A DNA stretch of 64,000 nucleotides from Lineus longissimus (taxonomy: Eukaryota > Nemertea > Pilidiophora > Heteronemertea > Lineidae): contig NC_088309.1 in the NCBI RefSeq assembly GCF_910592395.1, forward strand, positions 23,376,599 through 23,440,598, read 5' to 3'. Under the pieces are notes generated by a model. The model was given only the letters and a program-made list of their open reading frames with translations, made no database searches and was not told the origin of the DNA. The position numbers and the translations under genes are program-made. Each line of letters opens with the position of its first letter. Position 1 is the first letter of the stretch. Below, piece after piece: positions 50,507 to 60,792 of the stretch.

Positions 50507-51496
50507 CTAACAACAAGACGTAAATATCGTTTTAACCTCTTGCCTATAAAACGGCAAGGTACAGCCATAGATAACGAAGTTAAAGCAGAAATTAAACATG
50601 CTGAACTGATCGAAAAATGTGACAAGGACATGCATAAGATTCATGTCGTCTGCAGTGTAATCGTTCCATTCTATGATGTAATTCAAATAGGTAAAGGAAG
50701 TTGATGCTGGGATCATGAAAATAACGTATAGTGTAGAAACAACGAAAAGCGAAATAAGGACCTTGTTGTCTTGAATCGGGTTCTTTGAGGGCACTTTCGC
50801 TGCGACTGACATCTTCGCACGTTGGATTCCGATGAGGATAAGGGTGTTTGCTAGAATTATTGCAAGGCATGGGATGTAGTTGTGTATCAGTGTGTCGTAT
50901 TGCCATAGCCAAAAGATATTGGTAAGATAAAAACAGGCGTCTAACCCTTCTGCAAGACTGTAAGTTTCATTGAGCCACAATCTATGAACGCTGAAAAGAA
51001 TCAACAAAATGCATTCAATGATGATGACGATCGCTCTCTTCTTTGAAGTTATATTCGCCCGTTTTAGTGGATACCAGACCACATATGCTCTCTCTGCGGA
51101 AAATGTCGCGATGACCCAGGCTGATGTGCATTCTGTGACATGCAGAGCAAATCCGAGAAACTTGCACGAAAAGCTGGAGACAGTGAAAAAGTTGATAGAA
51201 ATTGCCTTGTTCGTGAGTTTTGGCAGACCGTACGCTAACCAGTGACCAAGGCCAAGGATTAAAATGACCCAAGAGTCGGACACGGCTAGTACGCTGAGAT
51301 ACTGTACAGGGGCGTCCGCGCGGCGCCTCGTCCTGATGAAGACGATAAAAGATAAGGTGTTACCAAAAATTCCAAGTGCAAGGATGATCGGGATGATGTA
51401 ACATTCAACAAATGTAAGAAAACTCTGAAAACTGGCTAAAATGTCCAAGGCAGAATCGCCGGATGAGTTCTGTGCACTCGTTGAAATTGTCATCAT
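50507..51496 (-). CDS. Intronless class A GPCR, peptide-receptor type (orphan)
   Basis: A single 329-codon frame from ATG 51496 covers all seven helices: TM1 'ILALGIFGNTLSFIVF' (Asn1.50); TM2 'YLSVLAVSDSWVILIL' (Asp2.50); Cys3.25 in 'SCKFLGF'; TM3 ends 'FSAERAYVVWYPL', an E-R-A variant of DRY; TM4; ECL2 with a Cys; TM5 with Pro ('YIPCLAIILANTLILI'); TM6 'LFVVSTLYVIFMIPAS', which has Pro but no CWxP; TM7 'FNFCFNFVIYG', where NPxxY is replaced by N-F-V-I-Y. Three N-glycosylation-type sites occur outside the membrane. The C-tail is very short and ends Cys-Cys, a likely palmitoylation site. Such divergent receptors form large lophotrochozoan expansions related to FMRFamide- or thyrotropin-releasing-hormone-type receptors. 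Lack of introns suggests retroposition or an intronless subfamily. Ligand unknown. Confidence 0.9.
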   Translation of the reverse strand: MMTISTSAQNSSGDSALDILASFQSFLTFVECYIIPIILALGIFGNTLSFIVFIRTRRRADAPVQYLSVLAVSDSWVILILGLGHWLAYGLPKLTNKAISINFFTVSSFSCKFLGFALHVTECTSAWVIATFSAERAYVVWYPLKRANITSKKRAIVIIIECILLILFSVHRLWLNETYSLAEGLDACFYLTNIFWLWQYDTLIHNYIPCLAIILANTLILIGIQRAKMSVAAKVPSKNPIQDNKVLISLFVVSTLYVIFMIPASTSFTYLNYIIEWNDYTADDMNLMHVLVTFFDQFSMFNFCFNFVIYGCTLPFYRQEVKTIFTSCC

Positions 51497-52960
51497 TGCA
51501 TTCCTCCAAGATACATGTTTTCTTCATCCACACATTCCGTTTAATAACGCCAGGATATCACCAACTTGACGCCGTATATATTACGCAAATGACACTGGAC
51601 CAACGATTTATATGATATCAAAAACAAAGACTGTGGGTATGAACTTCATTCTATAAGGTCTATTCTGGAAGATCTATTGTTAATCTTTGACGTATCATCA
51701 TGGTCAAACCAAAAATAAATCCAAGTTAATATAGCAGCAGCTACCTTGTACATTTCCTTTGCCAGATCAGGTAAATCTGAATTTGTCTTCATCAAAGGGA
51801 CTTTTACTCCACAAAAAGTGAACTATTTCGCCTTACCACCAGCAAAATCGTACACATTATAGTGCAGACTACACTGCACATTCACACCGTATAGGCCTAC
51901 ATTCAAGCGCCACCTGTCGGTTTTATGAAAGCCATCAAAGTAACTGCCCTGACGTAAGAGTGCCTTTAAGATTCCTCTATGTCATTCTTAAAATAACATA
52001 CATGTACATGTGTGATCGCTTTTGCTCAACTGATAGGATGATGTTGCTTTTTTATCTTGTCTAGGAGACATTTCAATTTCTCAATCCGGACAAAATGTTG
52101 TCAAATTCGGCTTGAAATCTCTGTGTTTAATCCACCAACTCACAGGGCATTTTTAATCTATCGCAGTCGTGTTCGCCAGTGCAATGAGATCATGACAAGA
52201 TAGAATAGGAATATATGGTTTTTAGCGTTGGGATGGATTCGTATACAATTGTCATTGTATCAGATGTACAGAAGTTATATATAGTTTAGCGTATAGAGCC
52301 AGACTTTGATTTTAGCCGAGAAATCAATTTCAACCGAGTTGAGAATTAACTTCCAACGGTTTTCCCTGCATCTGGAACCACACGATGTACCACAACGATG
52401 TACTAACATGTTCATATCTTGCTGTGCGTGCATGTAGTACATATCTCTTGAGAATATTCATTAGCTCGGCATACTGATTCTCATTTTGGAGTGTTATATG
52501 CAACCTATTGAAGGTACAAAGACTCCTCATAGACTTTTTGCAGGTAGTGTTAAAGGGGTTAGAGGCATGTACGCTTGAAATCTCATCAAATTTTGTAGAC
52601 CAAGTTTGGAGTTCTGGAAGCATCCTCCCTCATAGTAAAAAGACCCAACAGCAAGGTGGACTATCTTTGATTGGGTTAAAGTCGGCCTAGGAAAGCTAAT
52701 TTGCAGTTAAAATCTTTTAGAAGTGTCTATATTCACAAAGACAACCTCAAAGTTGGCATACCAAAGTTGTATTTTTTATTTCAAAGATGACATACTTTCG
52801 GAGCTAGTTGGCACGGGACAAACGTGCACATGTACTTTGTTAAGCTGCTTCGCTTCGGAACGTGAACTGTACCGCCGGACCTGGGCGGCCCGGAATTTAT
52901 AAGGGATGTTGACTCCAATTTTAAAAGCCCTTGAGCCACTTATCAGAATGGCTGTGTTAA
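51497..52960. other. Intergenic region between divergent genes
   Basis: This lies between the start of the minus-strand GPCR and the TATA box of the plus-strand cysteine-rich peptide gene. No gene recognised. Confidence 0.5.
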
Positions 52961-52966
52961 TATAAA
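52961..52966 (+). promoter_or_regulatory. TATA box of the cysteine-rich peptide gene
   Basis: TATAAA lies about 30 bases ahead of a plausible transcription start near 52990. A short 5' UTR exon would then end at CTAAG|GTAAGG (GT at 53053-53054). The second 5' UTR part starts at 53526 after CACTTTCAG, 43 bases before the ATG. Confidence 0.5.
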
Positions 52967-53143
52967 GCCAGCTTGGAGTGCGTACTCCTCATATCACCAC
53001 AAAGCACCTCGAAGTAACGTTTGATTCAGAAAACTACATCGCAAAACCTAAGGTAAGGCAACTGAACTCATTTCTTGTTTCGGATCTATTTTAACTCAGT
53101 AACATAACTTTTTTTCACATTGATATTCGAGTTATCCTGCAAT

Positions 53144-53520
53144 GTAAAAAGTACGTCTTCTCGGGTTTGTGATTAGAACTTTTCCTTCTCTAAATGTCTT
53201 CTTGCAAAGTAAAAAGTACGTTTTCTCGGGTTTGTGATTAGAGCTTTCCCTCCCCTAAATGTCTTCTTGCAAAGTAAAAAGTACGTTTTCTCGGTTTTGT
53301 GATGAGAGCTTTCCCTCCTCTAAATATCCTCTTGCCAAGGTAAAAGTACGTCTTCCCGGTTTTGTGATTAGAGCTTTCTTTTTTTCCACCACGATGACTT
53401 CTTGCCAAGGTAAAAAAATATCATCCCGGGTTTGTGATAAGCTTTCTCTCCCCATGCTGTCTTCTTGCATTTTGTCTTTGCTGAGGTCAAAGTAGGTCTT
53501 CCCGGATTTGTGATTTCACT
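53144..53520. repeat. 65-bp minisatellite filling the 5' UTR intron of the peptide gene
   Basis: Six units carry GTAAAAAGTACG-like anchors at 53144, 53209, 53274, 53340, 53410 and 53486 (spacings 65, 65, 66, 70, 76), with shared TCGGGTTTGTGATTAGAGC. The rightmost unit runs into the intron's own acceptor. Several units contain donor-like CCAAG|GTAAAA. Open frames seen across it on both strands are by-products of the repeat. Confidence 0.92.
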
Positions 53521-53568
53521 TTCAGTTGAGTGCCAGGCCCTTGGGCCCTTTGTTAAACTAGTCAAGCC

Positions 53569-54214
53569 ATGAAGACCGCTGTCGTTATGATCCTGGCCCT
53601 TGTGCTAGTAGGCGTATTGGCTACATTTGTCATCGAAGGTAAGTTGTGGAGACTTACTAAAAATCTACGACGATATGGCTTCGTCATGCCATTATTTTTC
53701 TTTCTATCAAAACAGGAGTTACATGTATGGCCTCACTTGTCACATGAACAGACACTCATCTCCGTGAAAAATTTTGGTTTGTCACAATGTCTTTTCGACA
53801 ATTTCATTGACAAACATACTGTACCTGTCCTTGTGATGATTCCTGGTTTGTCACATCCAAAAAGTGAGCTTCGTCAATGTGATAAAATCTGAGTATGTCA
53901 AATACCATTATTACGGACCAGGAGTTGTCATTACGACGAAGACTTTACTTGGAACCGAAGCTCTTCTGATGCTAAAAATGCATCACACCCGTGCGGCGAT
54001 CGAGTGATCCCGCTTTGTTTTTGAAACTTCTTTGATTATAGGATGTACACGTGTCCTGTTTTTGTTTTAATGAAGAAAAAAGTCTCCATTTTCTCCATTC
54101 ACAGTTGATTCGGCATGTACGCCTTCAAGAGGGAATATATGCAGTAAACCCACCGACTGCGGCTGCGGCGGCGTCTGTGCAATGGAAGGGATTAAGGGTA
54201 TATGCACACTCTAA
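53569..54214 (+). CDS. Small secreted cysteine-rich peptide
   Basis: Two coding exons, 53569-53638 (donor GTAAGT) and 54105-54214 (acceptor CATTCACAG), join in phase 1 to give 59 residues. Residues 1 to about 20 are a strongly hydrophobic signal peptide ('MKTAVVMILALVLVGVLA'). The mature part has six Cys at 28, 36, 42, 44, 48 and 57, spaced C-x7-C-x5-C-x1-C-x3-C-x8-C, enough for three disulfides. The Gly-rich 'DCGCGGVC' core resembles knottin or granulin-like folds. It could be an antimicrobial, signalling or toxin-like peptide; the sequence does not decide which. A TATA box, a spliced 5' UTR and AATAAA at 54317 support a real gene. The small 'signal exon + cysteine exon' structure is common for secreted peptides. 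Its intron 2 has no notable features, while intron 1 is a minisatellite. Confidence 0.8.
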
Positions 54215-54316
54215 AATACTAGTAACATAGGCGAGTCGTCCTTGGTTTCTCGGCAGAAGTAGACACGCATCATCTCATTTGGCTGTACATTAATGTTGTC
54301 CTAAAAGAGAGCGATG

Positions 54317-54322
54317 AATAAA
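54317..54322 (+). terminator. Poly(A) signal AATAAA of the cysteine-rich peptide gene
   Basis: AATAAA lies about 100 bases after the TAA stop. The duplicated segment copy B begins about 45 bases further on. Confidence 0.65.
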
Positions 54323-54365
54323 AGCTGCAAAGCAATAATGTTGTCCTCGATTTCCTTTTTGCATT

Positions 54366-55629
54366 TTTTTCAGATGTACGTACATGTACTTACAAAACAT
54401 ATCGTCATTAACAAATTGGTTATCTGATGCTTCGCATGTGGTCTAAATCATCAGTGGGTGAAGATGTAGAGGTTATACACCCATAAGTTGACTGGTTATA
54501 CCTACCAATCGTACACCACATATCATGATGTGGATTTTGAAAAAGTATACCTTAGACTTGCAAAAGTATACCTACCCCTGCGCATGTGCATCAAGATGCA
54601 CTGGAACAATCCGAAATGTTCAATATATCACTAAGATTCAACGACGCAATTGAACATGTTTTACAAATATATCACAGTCATCATAGGTCACGCAATACCA
54701 AACATGCACCAGAATATCTACACAAAAGATCACACAAAATTCCTGTACACCGCTGGTAGGCCTCCCACTTACATAGGAGCGGCCACGCAATACATGTGTT
54801 CACCTTGTCCTCCAGGCAATTAATGACATTTAATACGTGTATTACGTTACTAGTAGGCTACGTCATCACCTGGAGTGTTTATACCTCCGCGTCGATTAGA
54901 ATAGGTCAAAGCATGAACTTACATGTACATGTACTTCTATTCATATAGATCAATCAATGCGCTTCAATTAATTCCTTTAAAGCTGTTGCTGCTGAGCAAA
55001 AGTAAACGGTGCAAGTATCACTTAGCAACCCGTACCAATGGCGAGGCCTGGCGATTGTTTTTACTGTATAGTGTGACACAACTTTGGATACATGCAGTGT
55101 TTGTGTCTGAAGCTGATCTAAACATTGATCAGCTGAGAATGATCGTAGTCCTGATCAAATGTATTGGATGATACTTGAAAAGTCCCAACAATATGAAGGT
55201 TCCAAGAATTTCAGACTTAATGACTTCCATGACAGCGTGATGCAAACCTTTCTCGATTGGTTCGAAGTTCGGTACCGATGTTTCGAGTATTTACATGTAC
55301 CATTGTTTGGATGGTACCGGTCAGGTTCCTCGCCAATTGACTGACTAATTTTGTCTCAGACACTAATCAACTTCGTGTATATTCCGATCAGATATAAGAA
55401 TAACTAGAACTGAGATTTCACAGGACCACCTGTGAATTCATGACTCCAGGGTTGTTTTGAGGGCGATATCGTAAGAGTTGGTCTTGAGTATGGGAACCTG
55501 AAGGTCAGATTAGCCACAAGGCGGAAATATATTTTCTGGCTAGGTTGCGTCCTTTTGATGTTGCCAGAGAGTACTATGGCTTAATTTATTGGTTTCCTGT
55601 CAAATCTGGCTAGAACACGCGGTTGAGGT
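54366..55629. repeat. Segmental duplication, copy B (short)
   Basis: This is collinear with 46867-50017 but lacks the three large A-specific segments. The junctions lie at 54986/54987, 55219/55220 and about 55405-55506. B has a 28-bp segment near 55344-55372 that A lacks. At the second junction the A-specific piece is bordered by TTA/TAA microhomology, which fits deletion from B. Two short open frames persist in both copies with no known family. Confidence 0.85.
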
Positions 55630-56105
55630 CACTGTCACTGGTCCGCGGGGTCTATCCTCGAGATATTGATGATTAAGGAAAATGCCAACCCATGGTGAGT
55701 CAACATATGTATAATAACAGTGGTAAAAGCTGCTATATCCTCCCCTGCCATTCATGATTACGCAAATTCAACACCAGACAACAACACATTACCTTGCAAC
55801 CCGATCGACCAATCTCCTAACTCCAGGCAACTTCCTTAGTACCAAGTTGTGTGAACAACATCTTACTGCGAAGCAATACCACCAGCTCCGTTCAATCTCG
55901 TCAATAAAACTTGCCAAAAGCTACTTACCGTCACATTAGTCGGAATTTGGACATGCCAATTCTGGGTATCTCTGCAGTTGCTCTTGTAAACAATTCGTAT
56001 TGGTGTACGGATATACTGGGGATCTATAAAACTGACAGGCCACCAACTTCGAAGTTGGATCATGAAGAGCCGAGCAACATATCGTATATAGGACATTGAC
56101 TTCAG
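55630..56105. other. Intergenic spacer
   Basis: No gene recognised between duplication copy B and the terminal exon of the PAN-domain gene. Confidence 0.5.
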
Positions 56106-58320
56106 CTACATCGCTGAAGGCCGTATTCTGACAAATCGATAATAAACACGGTCAATGAATAAGGTCTTCAGACTTGTATCCGGTGTTCGAGCTTCCATGA
56201 TTGATAATAGGTGGCACTTCTTTGCTGCTGCTTCGTATCCAAAAAGCTCGCATTCAAAATATTCCGAACAGATTGCGGCACAAGACATAAAAATTGCGTT
56301 GGTGATAGTTTTTTTAATTTGCAAGGCAAGATTTATTGGCCGGGTCCTCTTCTTAAAGAAAGCTGTGGTCGTTACTTTGTTCGTAGCTGTAAATACGCAA
56401 ATAAAACAAGACCATGTCATGTTTTTCATTCCTTTTCTGAAATATATTTTGTTGGCACAGACTGTAAATAACTTAGATGTTTCCCATCTTCTAAATGTAC
56501 ATGTAAGTATGACGAAAATAAAAATGGCGGACGGATAATTCTGCGAAATGGCGAGTTAATGACAAAGTGACTGATATTATACGGTAGTTCTTCCGTATTA
56601 CGAATTAATATCGAGTGACTTGGCATTTGACATCTTGACCACCAAGGTTTTTGCATTTTATCGAGATTTCGAGATATACCCTGACTACGTTTAAAGGGAG
56701 TATACATGAAGACCATGTGAGCCAGGGTGGGCAATTGATGGCAGTAACCTATTTCAATGTACAGACCATGGAGTGCTTCAGTTGAGAAACCTATAGCCCG
56801 GGATACGTGTACATGAATTTCATGGTATTGCCAAGAAAAAATTGCAATGATGACTAGCCTGTTTTTCCGTAAATGATAAACTCTGGTTGGTTCGAGAACC
56901 GCGGCGATCGACAATTCACTTTCTTAAGAATACAGCGAATCCAAATGGAGTGATACGCGATTGCCTGGCATTTGGACGTCTTGCTGCACAATCTGACGCA
57001 TTCTTCAAGCGGCCTCTTAAATATTAACACGAGATCTCCAGATAGACAATCACCAGTTCGAGTGGTGTAACCTGGTATGGCACCTGTGAAGTAAGAAAAA
57101 CATCGTTAATTTTGTTTAGGACACCGGCCCGGAGTAGGCATATCATACTCTAACAATAAGAGTTCTGGGCTTTTCAAAAACCTTCAGGATTTGCTTCATG
57201 TTTTTCCCTTTTCCTACAAAACACTAAAAACATATATATGGTCGAGCTCAGTAAACCGGGGTGGGGGGGGGGGGGTGGTACCAACAAAACCGGCCACAAG
57301 GGCCTAGTGTTCCAGTCTTTGAAATAATCACCGTAGGCTATCATTTACACAGTGCTGCAATAGCGTTTTCGTCTTTGATCGGGAATTAACCCACAGTCTT
57401 AAACTACATGTATTTTGAACTGAACTTGAAAAAGAATGTGAAATATACTGGTATGTGAAGAAGTAATATTGTCCTATAAAAATATTTGACTAAAGTAAAT
57501 GACACGCATACGGAGACGAATGAAAGACAAGTATGTCATTAACCCATCCGGCCTTCGTATCGTTCAAAATAATCCAATCATGGGTGTGTTCAAGAAACAA
57601 TGAAAAGGCCTGCTGAGGAGACTGCGTAAAAGCTAAGAAAGACTCTGGATTTATCAATGAAGATTAATTTCGCTTTATCTTTCGAAGTGACTACTTGGCA
57701 AGCCCGGCTTACCAAACAGCGACTTTTTCTTGTCCTGAATGGAGAGCCGAACTCATTAATATTAAAGTAAAGTCTCCAGCTCGCCAAACAAGGTAGATTT
57801 TTTACCTGTTTGGCAAGCCCGGCTGGCCGAACAGGGTGGCTTTTTAGTGCTGTTTGGCAAGTGGCTCTCCAAACAGGACAAAAAAAGATGCCTGTTCGGC
57901 GAGCGGCTTGCCAAATAGACCCGGCCTTTATCTTTATACCAGGCAAATTAAAACCATTTTTATAGCAAGATTCGAGGATGACCTCTTTGAGATCTGGATT
58001 CTCGTTTGTCATATATTTTGCAAACATTCCTTCATTCCGAATCCCGATGGTCAGCGTCCTGTCTTATCCGGTAAAACGAATGTCTGAAGTTTCGTGATGC
58101 AATAGGACGGGTACGACAAAATTCACCGTTTCAGGATAATTTTTGAACTCCTATGTACGTCATGTTTGTATTATCGAGGCAGATGTGGAGTATAGCCGAA
58201 AATCCTGGTATAAAAGCATATTGTGAGGATCGTCTAACGGATAGAATAATACTCACACATTATCGCTGGTAGCACGACTCCAAAGATAACTAACTTGCAT
58301 CCTACCCGAATTTTCACCAT
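56106..58320 (-). CDS. Small secreted single-PAN/apple-domain protein
   Basis: Exon 58320-58257 encodes a 21-residue signal peptide ('GCKLVIFGVVLPAIM') and ends at T|GTGAGT. Exon 56386-56106 follows GTATTTACAG and joins in phase (T|CT), giving 114 residues. The second exon is one PAN/apple domain. 'AFFKKRTRPI' opens it, followed by Cys57, Cys61, Cys67 and Cys79 in 'SCAAICSEYFEC', 'LFGYEAAAKKCHLLS'. The frame ends 'DRVYYRFVRIRPSAM'. Apple domains bind proteins or glycans, and the product should be extracellular. A TATA box at 58372-58378 fits the start. The upstream in-frame ATGs (to 58437) lie at or before the probable transcription start, so 58320 is preferred. The 1.87-kb intron holds a hairpin cluster and a 162-codon chance frame (56426-56914). 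Confidence 0.72.
57685..57925. repeat. Cluster of TTTGGCAAGCC hairpins in the PAN-gene intron
   Basis: At least four short inverted repeats are built from the same word: near 57690-57717 (TTGGCAAGCC / GGCTTACCAAA), 57776-57836, 57854-57882 (CTGTTTGG...CCAAACAG) and 57891-57916 (CTGTTCGGCGAGCGGCTTGCC). Spacers are often T- or A-rich. No flanking target duplication was recognised. Confidence 0.75.
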
Positions 58321-58371
58321 TATGCGATAAGGCTCGTCCCAAGTGTCTCCAATCTCTACAGTTTTATTCAT

Positions 58372-58378
58372 TTTTATA
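58372..58378 (-). promoter_or_regulatory. TATA box of the PAN-domain gene
   Basis: TATAAAA on the minus strand lies about 55 bases upstream of the start codon, placing transcription start near 58348. Confidence 0.45.
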
Positions 58379-59035
58379 GAGACCATGAGCCTCATCTTGA
58401 AATCTAAAATTACAGTTTGCAAAATAACTGAATTCATGAAGCGTAAGGTCCTAATGCAGCATTATGCGTCACTGTTTAGACCCTAGACTCCTACGCAGTT
58501 GTTTGCAATTTCCCAGACAGAGGACGGTGCTTAATTTCTGTGGAGCTGAAAAGTACGCTGGTAAACGATCTAGTCCATAACTAAGCAAGTATCAAATTGA
58601 ATTTTAGAAGGTCGACACTGTCATGTTCGTTGGTAAGTCTCTATATTGAATGGAGTAGACACCCATTGCATGTCTTTCTTTTGAAAACTATGGTGAGGTA
58701 ATATATATTCAATATTATCGATCGGTTCAGCAATCACAAAAAATACTATCATTATGTTTTATTGATCATTGCGGAGTATAATTTCATGGACAGACAAGCC
58801 CAAAATACATTTCGAGTATCCATTGTCTCTAAAATTGTCTAAAAGCTTTTTTTGAGTATATGCAGTGACGGACAGTATGATATCTATGGTTTATTAGCCC
58901 CGCACTCCTTACTCTTCTATATTCCAAGCCTCAGCTTTACCTTCACTTTAGAGGGGAACTTAACTGCAGGATAACTTTGATAAAGGAAAAGCTAACAACT
59001 TGGTAATAAGACCCTTAATTTCTCCGTTGGTCTTT

Positions 59036-60792
59036 TTAAGAAACGTTCTTTCGTCCTTGCGAGGGAGGTTCCGGGCGAGGTTGATTGGCTGCATCACCTG
59101 AGCGAATCTTGAAATAAAACAATTTCCTCAAAATGGTCTTAGTGTCCTCCCTGTAACCCTTTCCTCCAGCGAGGCAGTAGAGGTAAAAGTTGACTGCGTG
59201 ATTGCACATCCAGATATCGTAAAGAAGATGAAGGAGGATGGCGTACATCATACTCCAATAGGGGTCAGTAAGATCATACAAACCACCAACTTCAGGTATC
59301 TCTAAAACCACATAGAAAAGCCTATAAGGTACGGTTGTTACCAAATAGGCAATGCTAACCATTACTAACATGGATGTTAACTGGTTTTCGCGCTTTCCCC
59401 CATCTTGTCCCTTCTCTGTACCCATTTTTGCACGATTCTTTGAAGCGTGCCTCACGGCGATTAGGATACCGATATTGCTTCCAGCGATCACCACGCACGG
59501 AATAAGGCTACCGAATACCATTTGAAAGTTAGTGAAAAGGACTTCGAGCTCTGGATGTCCGGGAACGGATAGACTGAGAACGCCTTCACCTACCATGTAG
59601 CCAAAGAGATAAAATCATCAGTTACGAAAACGAATATCTAGCGTGCGTTACAGGCGCGACTAGGGCGGGTGTCCTGTATGGCACATTTTTGTCGAGATTA
59701 TTAGTTCGCGAAACTTGGTCAGTCGCGAGATCTGCGAATATAAGACACCTGCGAAATTTAGCGGTTTACAGTATAACGAATAATTATGCTTTCTGAACGG
59801 CCGTTTCTTTACCTACCTGAGGTGTCATCCGTTATAAGAGTGTGACAAAAGAACGTTGAGACATTGGCGGCAACAACTAGCAATGTTGTAATAACCACAC
59901 TAATTTTAGCTTGGGTCGCTGTACAGATCCTCTTCGCCACCATAGGGAACCTGATGGCTATGAAGCGGTCAACGGACATTTCGGCTAGAACCAGCCCTGA
60001 GGCCATAGAGCAGGTGTAACCGAGGAAATACGTGAACCTGAAATAGGACATCGGGCCTCTTTACGGCATACGCAGCTGTGAAAAGTGCAGATCGCTCTAT
60101 ATCGTCGACGAGTGACCAGTCAGAACCGCCAACTGCCGGCCAGTAATGTTCATGCAGATAACAGTTAAAGATTCCGACAAGTCAATCGGGGGTATATTCA
60201 AAATGCTAATTTTCGCCCACCTGTAACCTGATGTTGTTTGAAGGGAGCTTACTCGGCCTGGACTTCGTTAAGCGATCCTTCTACCAGCCAATACATGCGG
60301 CGCCAAGGCGCTGTCGCATTGTCATATATACACGCCCTGAAGAGTTGTTCGAGAACCGATTTGATAAAATGATTCTAATTTACTTGGAGTTAATACGTTC
60401 CTCTGCAGCACTAATTCTGTTAACAGTTGACATCTTACTACCAATGGTGTATATACGTACTCTGCCTCGAGCTCCCGTGATGGCCAAAAGGTCGCGAGCT
60501 TAGTCCGCCAAATTTCAATTTCAATCCCTTGTAAAAGCACATTCACTGCATCGGGGATTGCCAATCCTACCATATAGACACTTGTAGTACGTTTCCTGTT
60601 ATGGCTCATGGTGGCCACTAAAATGATCAAAATATTACCAGGAACTCCGAATGCAACCGGAATGTAGATTGAATAATATGCAATGTTGTACAACACATGC
60701 ATTAACTTTAAAACACTCGACGAACCTATTGTTTCTTCCGTCATTTTGTGAAATTCAGTTACGTTTACCAAGTCGTGGTTTAAAGTCAACAT
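59036..60792 (-). CDS. Class A GPCR, peptide-receptor type (orphan), three exons
   Basis: Exons 60792-60461, 60037-59817 and 59589-59036 join in phase (GA|G and G|GT) to give 368 residues. The donors are GTACGT and GTAGGT. TM1: 'IPVAFGVPGNILIILVA' (Asn1.50). TM2: 'VYMVGLAIPDAVNVLL' (Asp2.50). TM3: 'GLVLAEMSVDRFIAIRFP' (DRF). TM5 and ICL3: 'MVFGSLIPCVVIAGSNIGILI', with a basic loop. TM6: 'MLVMVSIAYLVTTVPYRLF' has Pro but no CWxP. TM7: 'MCNHAVNFYLYCLAGGKGYR' has N-F-Y-L-Y in place of NPxxY. 'NHA.NFYLYC' is characteristic of divergent lophotrochozoan peptide receptors (FMRFamide-receptor-like). With this splicing there is no Cys at the usual start of TM3, so the TM3-ECL2 disulfide is missing, or exon 1 ends elsewhere. 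Ligand unknown. Confidence 0.85.

Noticed and set aside
50357-50704. Plus-strand 115-codon frame
   Set aside because: It overlaps the 3' end of the intronless GPCR on the minus strand and is its shadow.
53255-53495. Overlapping frames on both strands
   Set aside because: By-products of the 65-bp minisatellite in the peptide gene's 5' UTR intron.
56426-56914. Minus-strand 162-codon frame
   Set aside because: It lies inside the intron of the PAN-domain gene, with no domain and no phase-compatible splice to either exon.
57590-58027. Minus-strand 145-codon frame
   Set aside because: It spans the hairpin cluster inside the same intron; composition reflects the repeated word.
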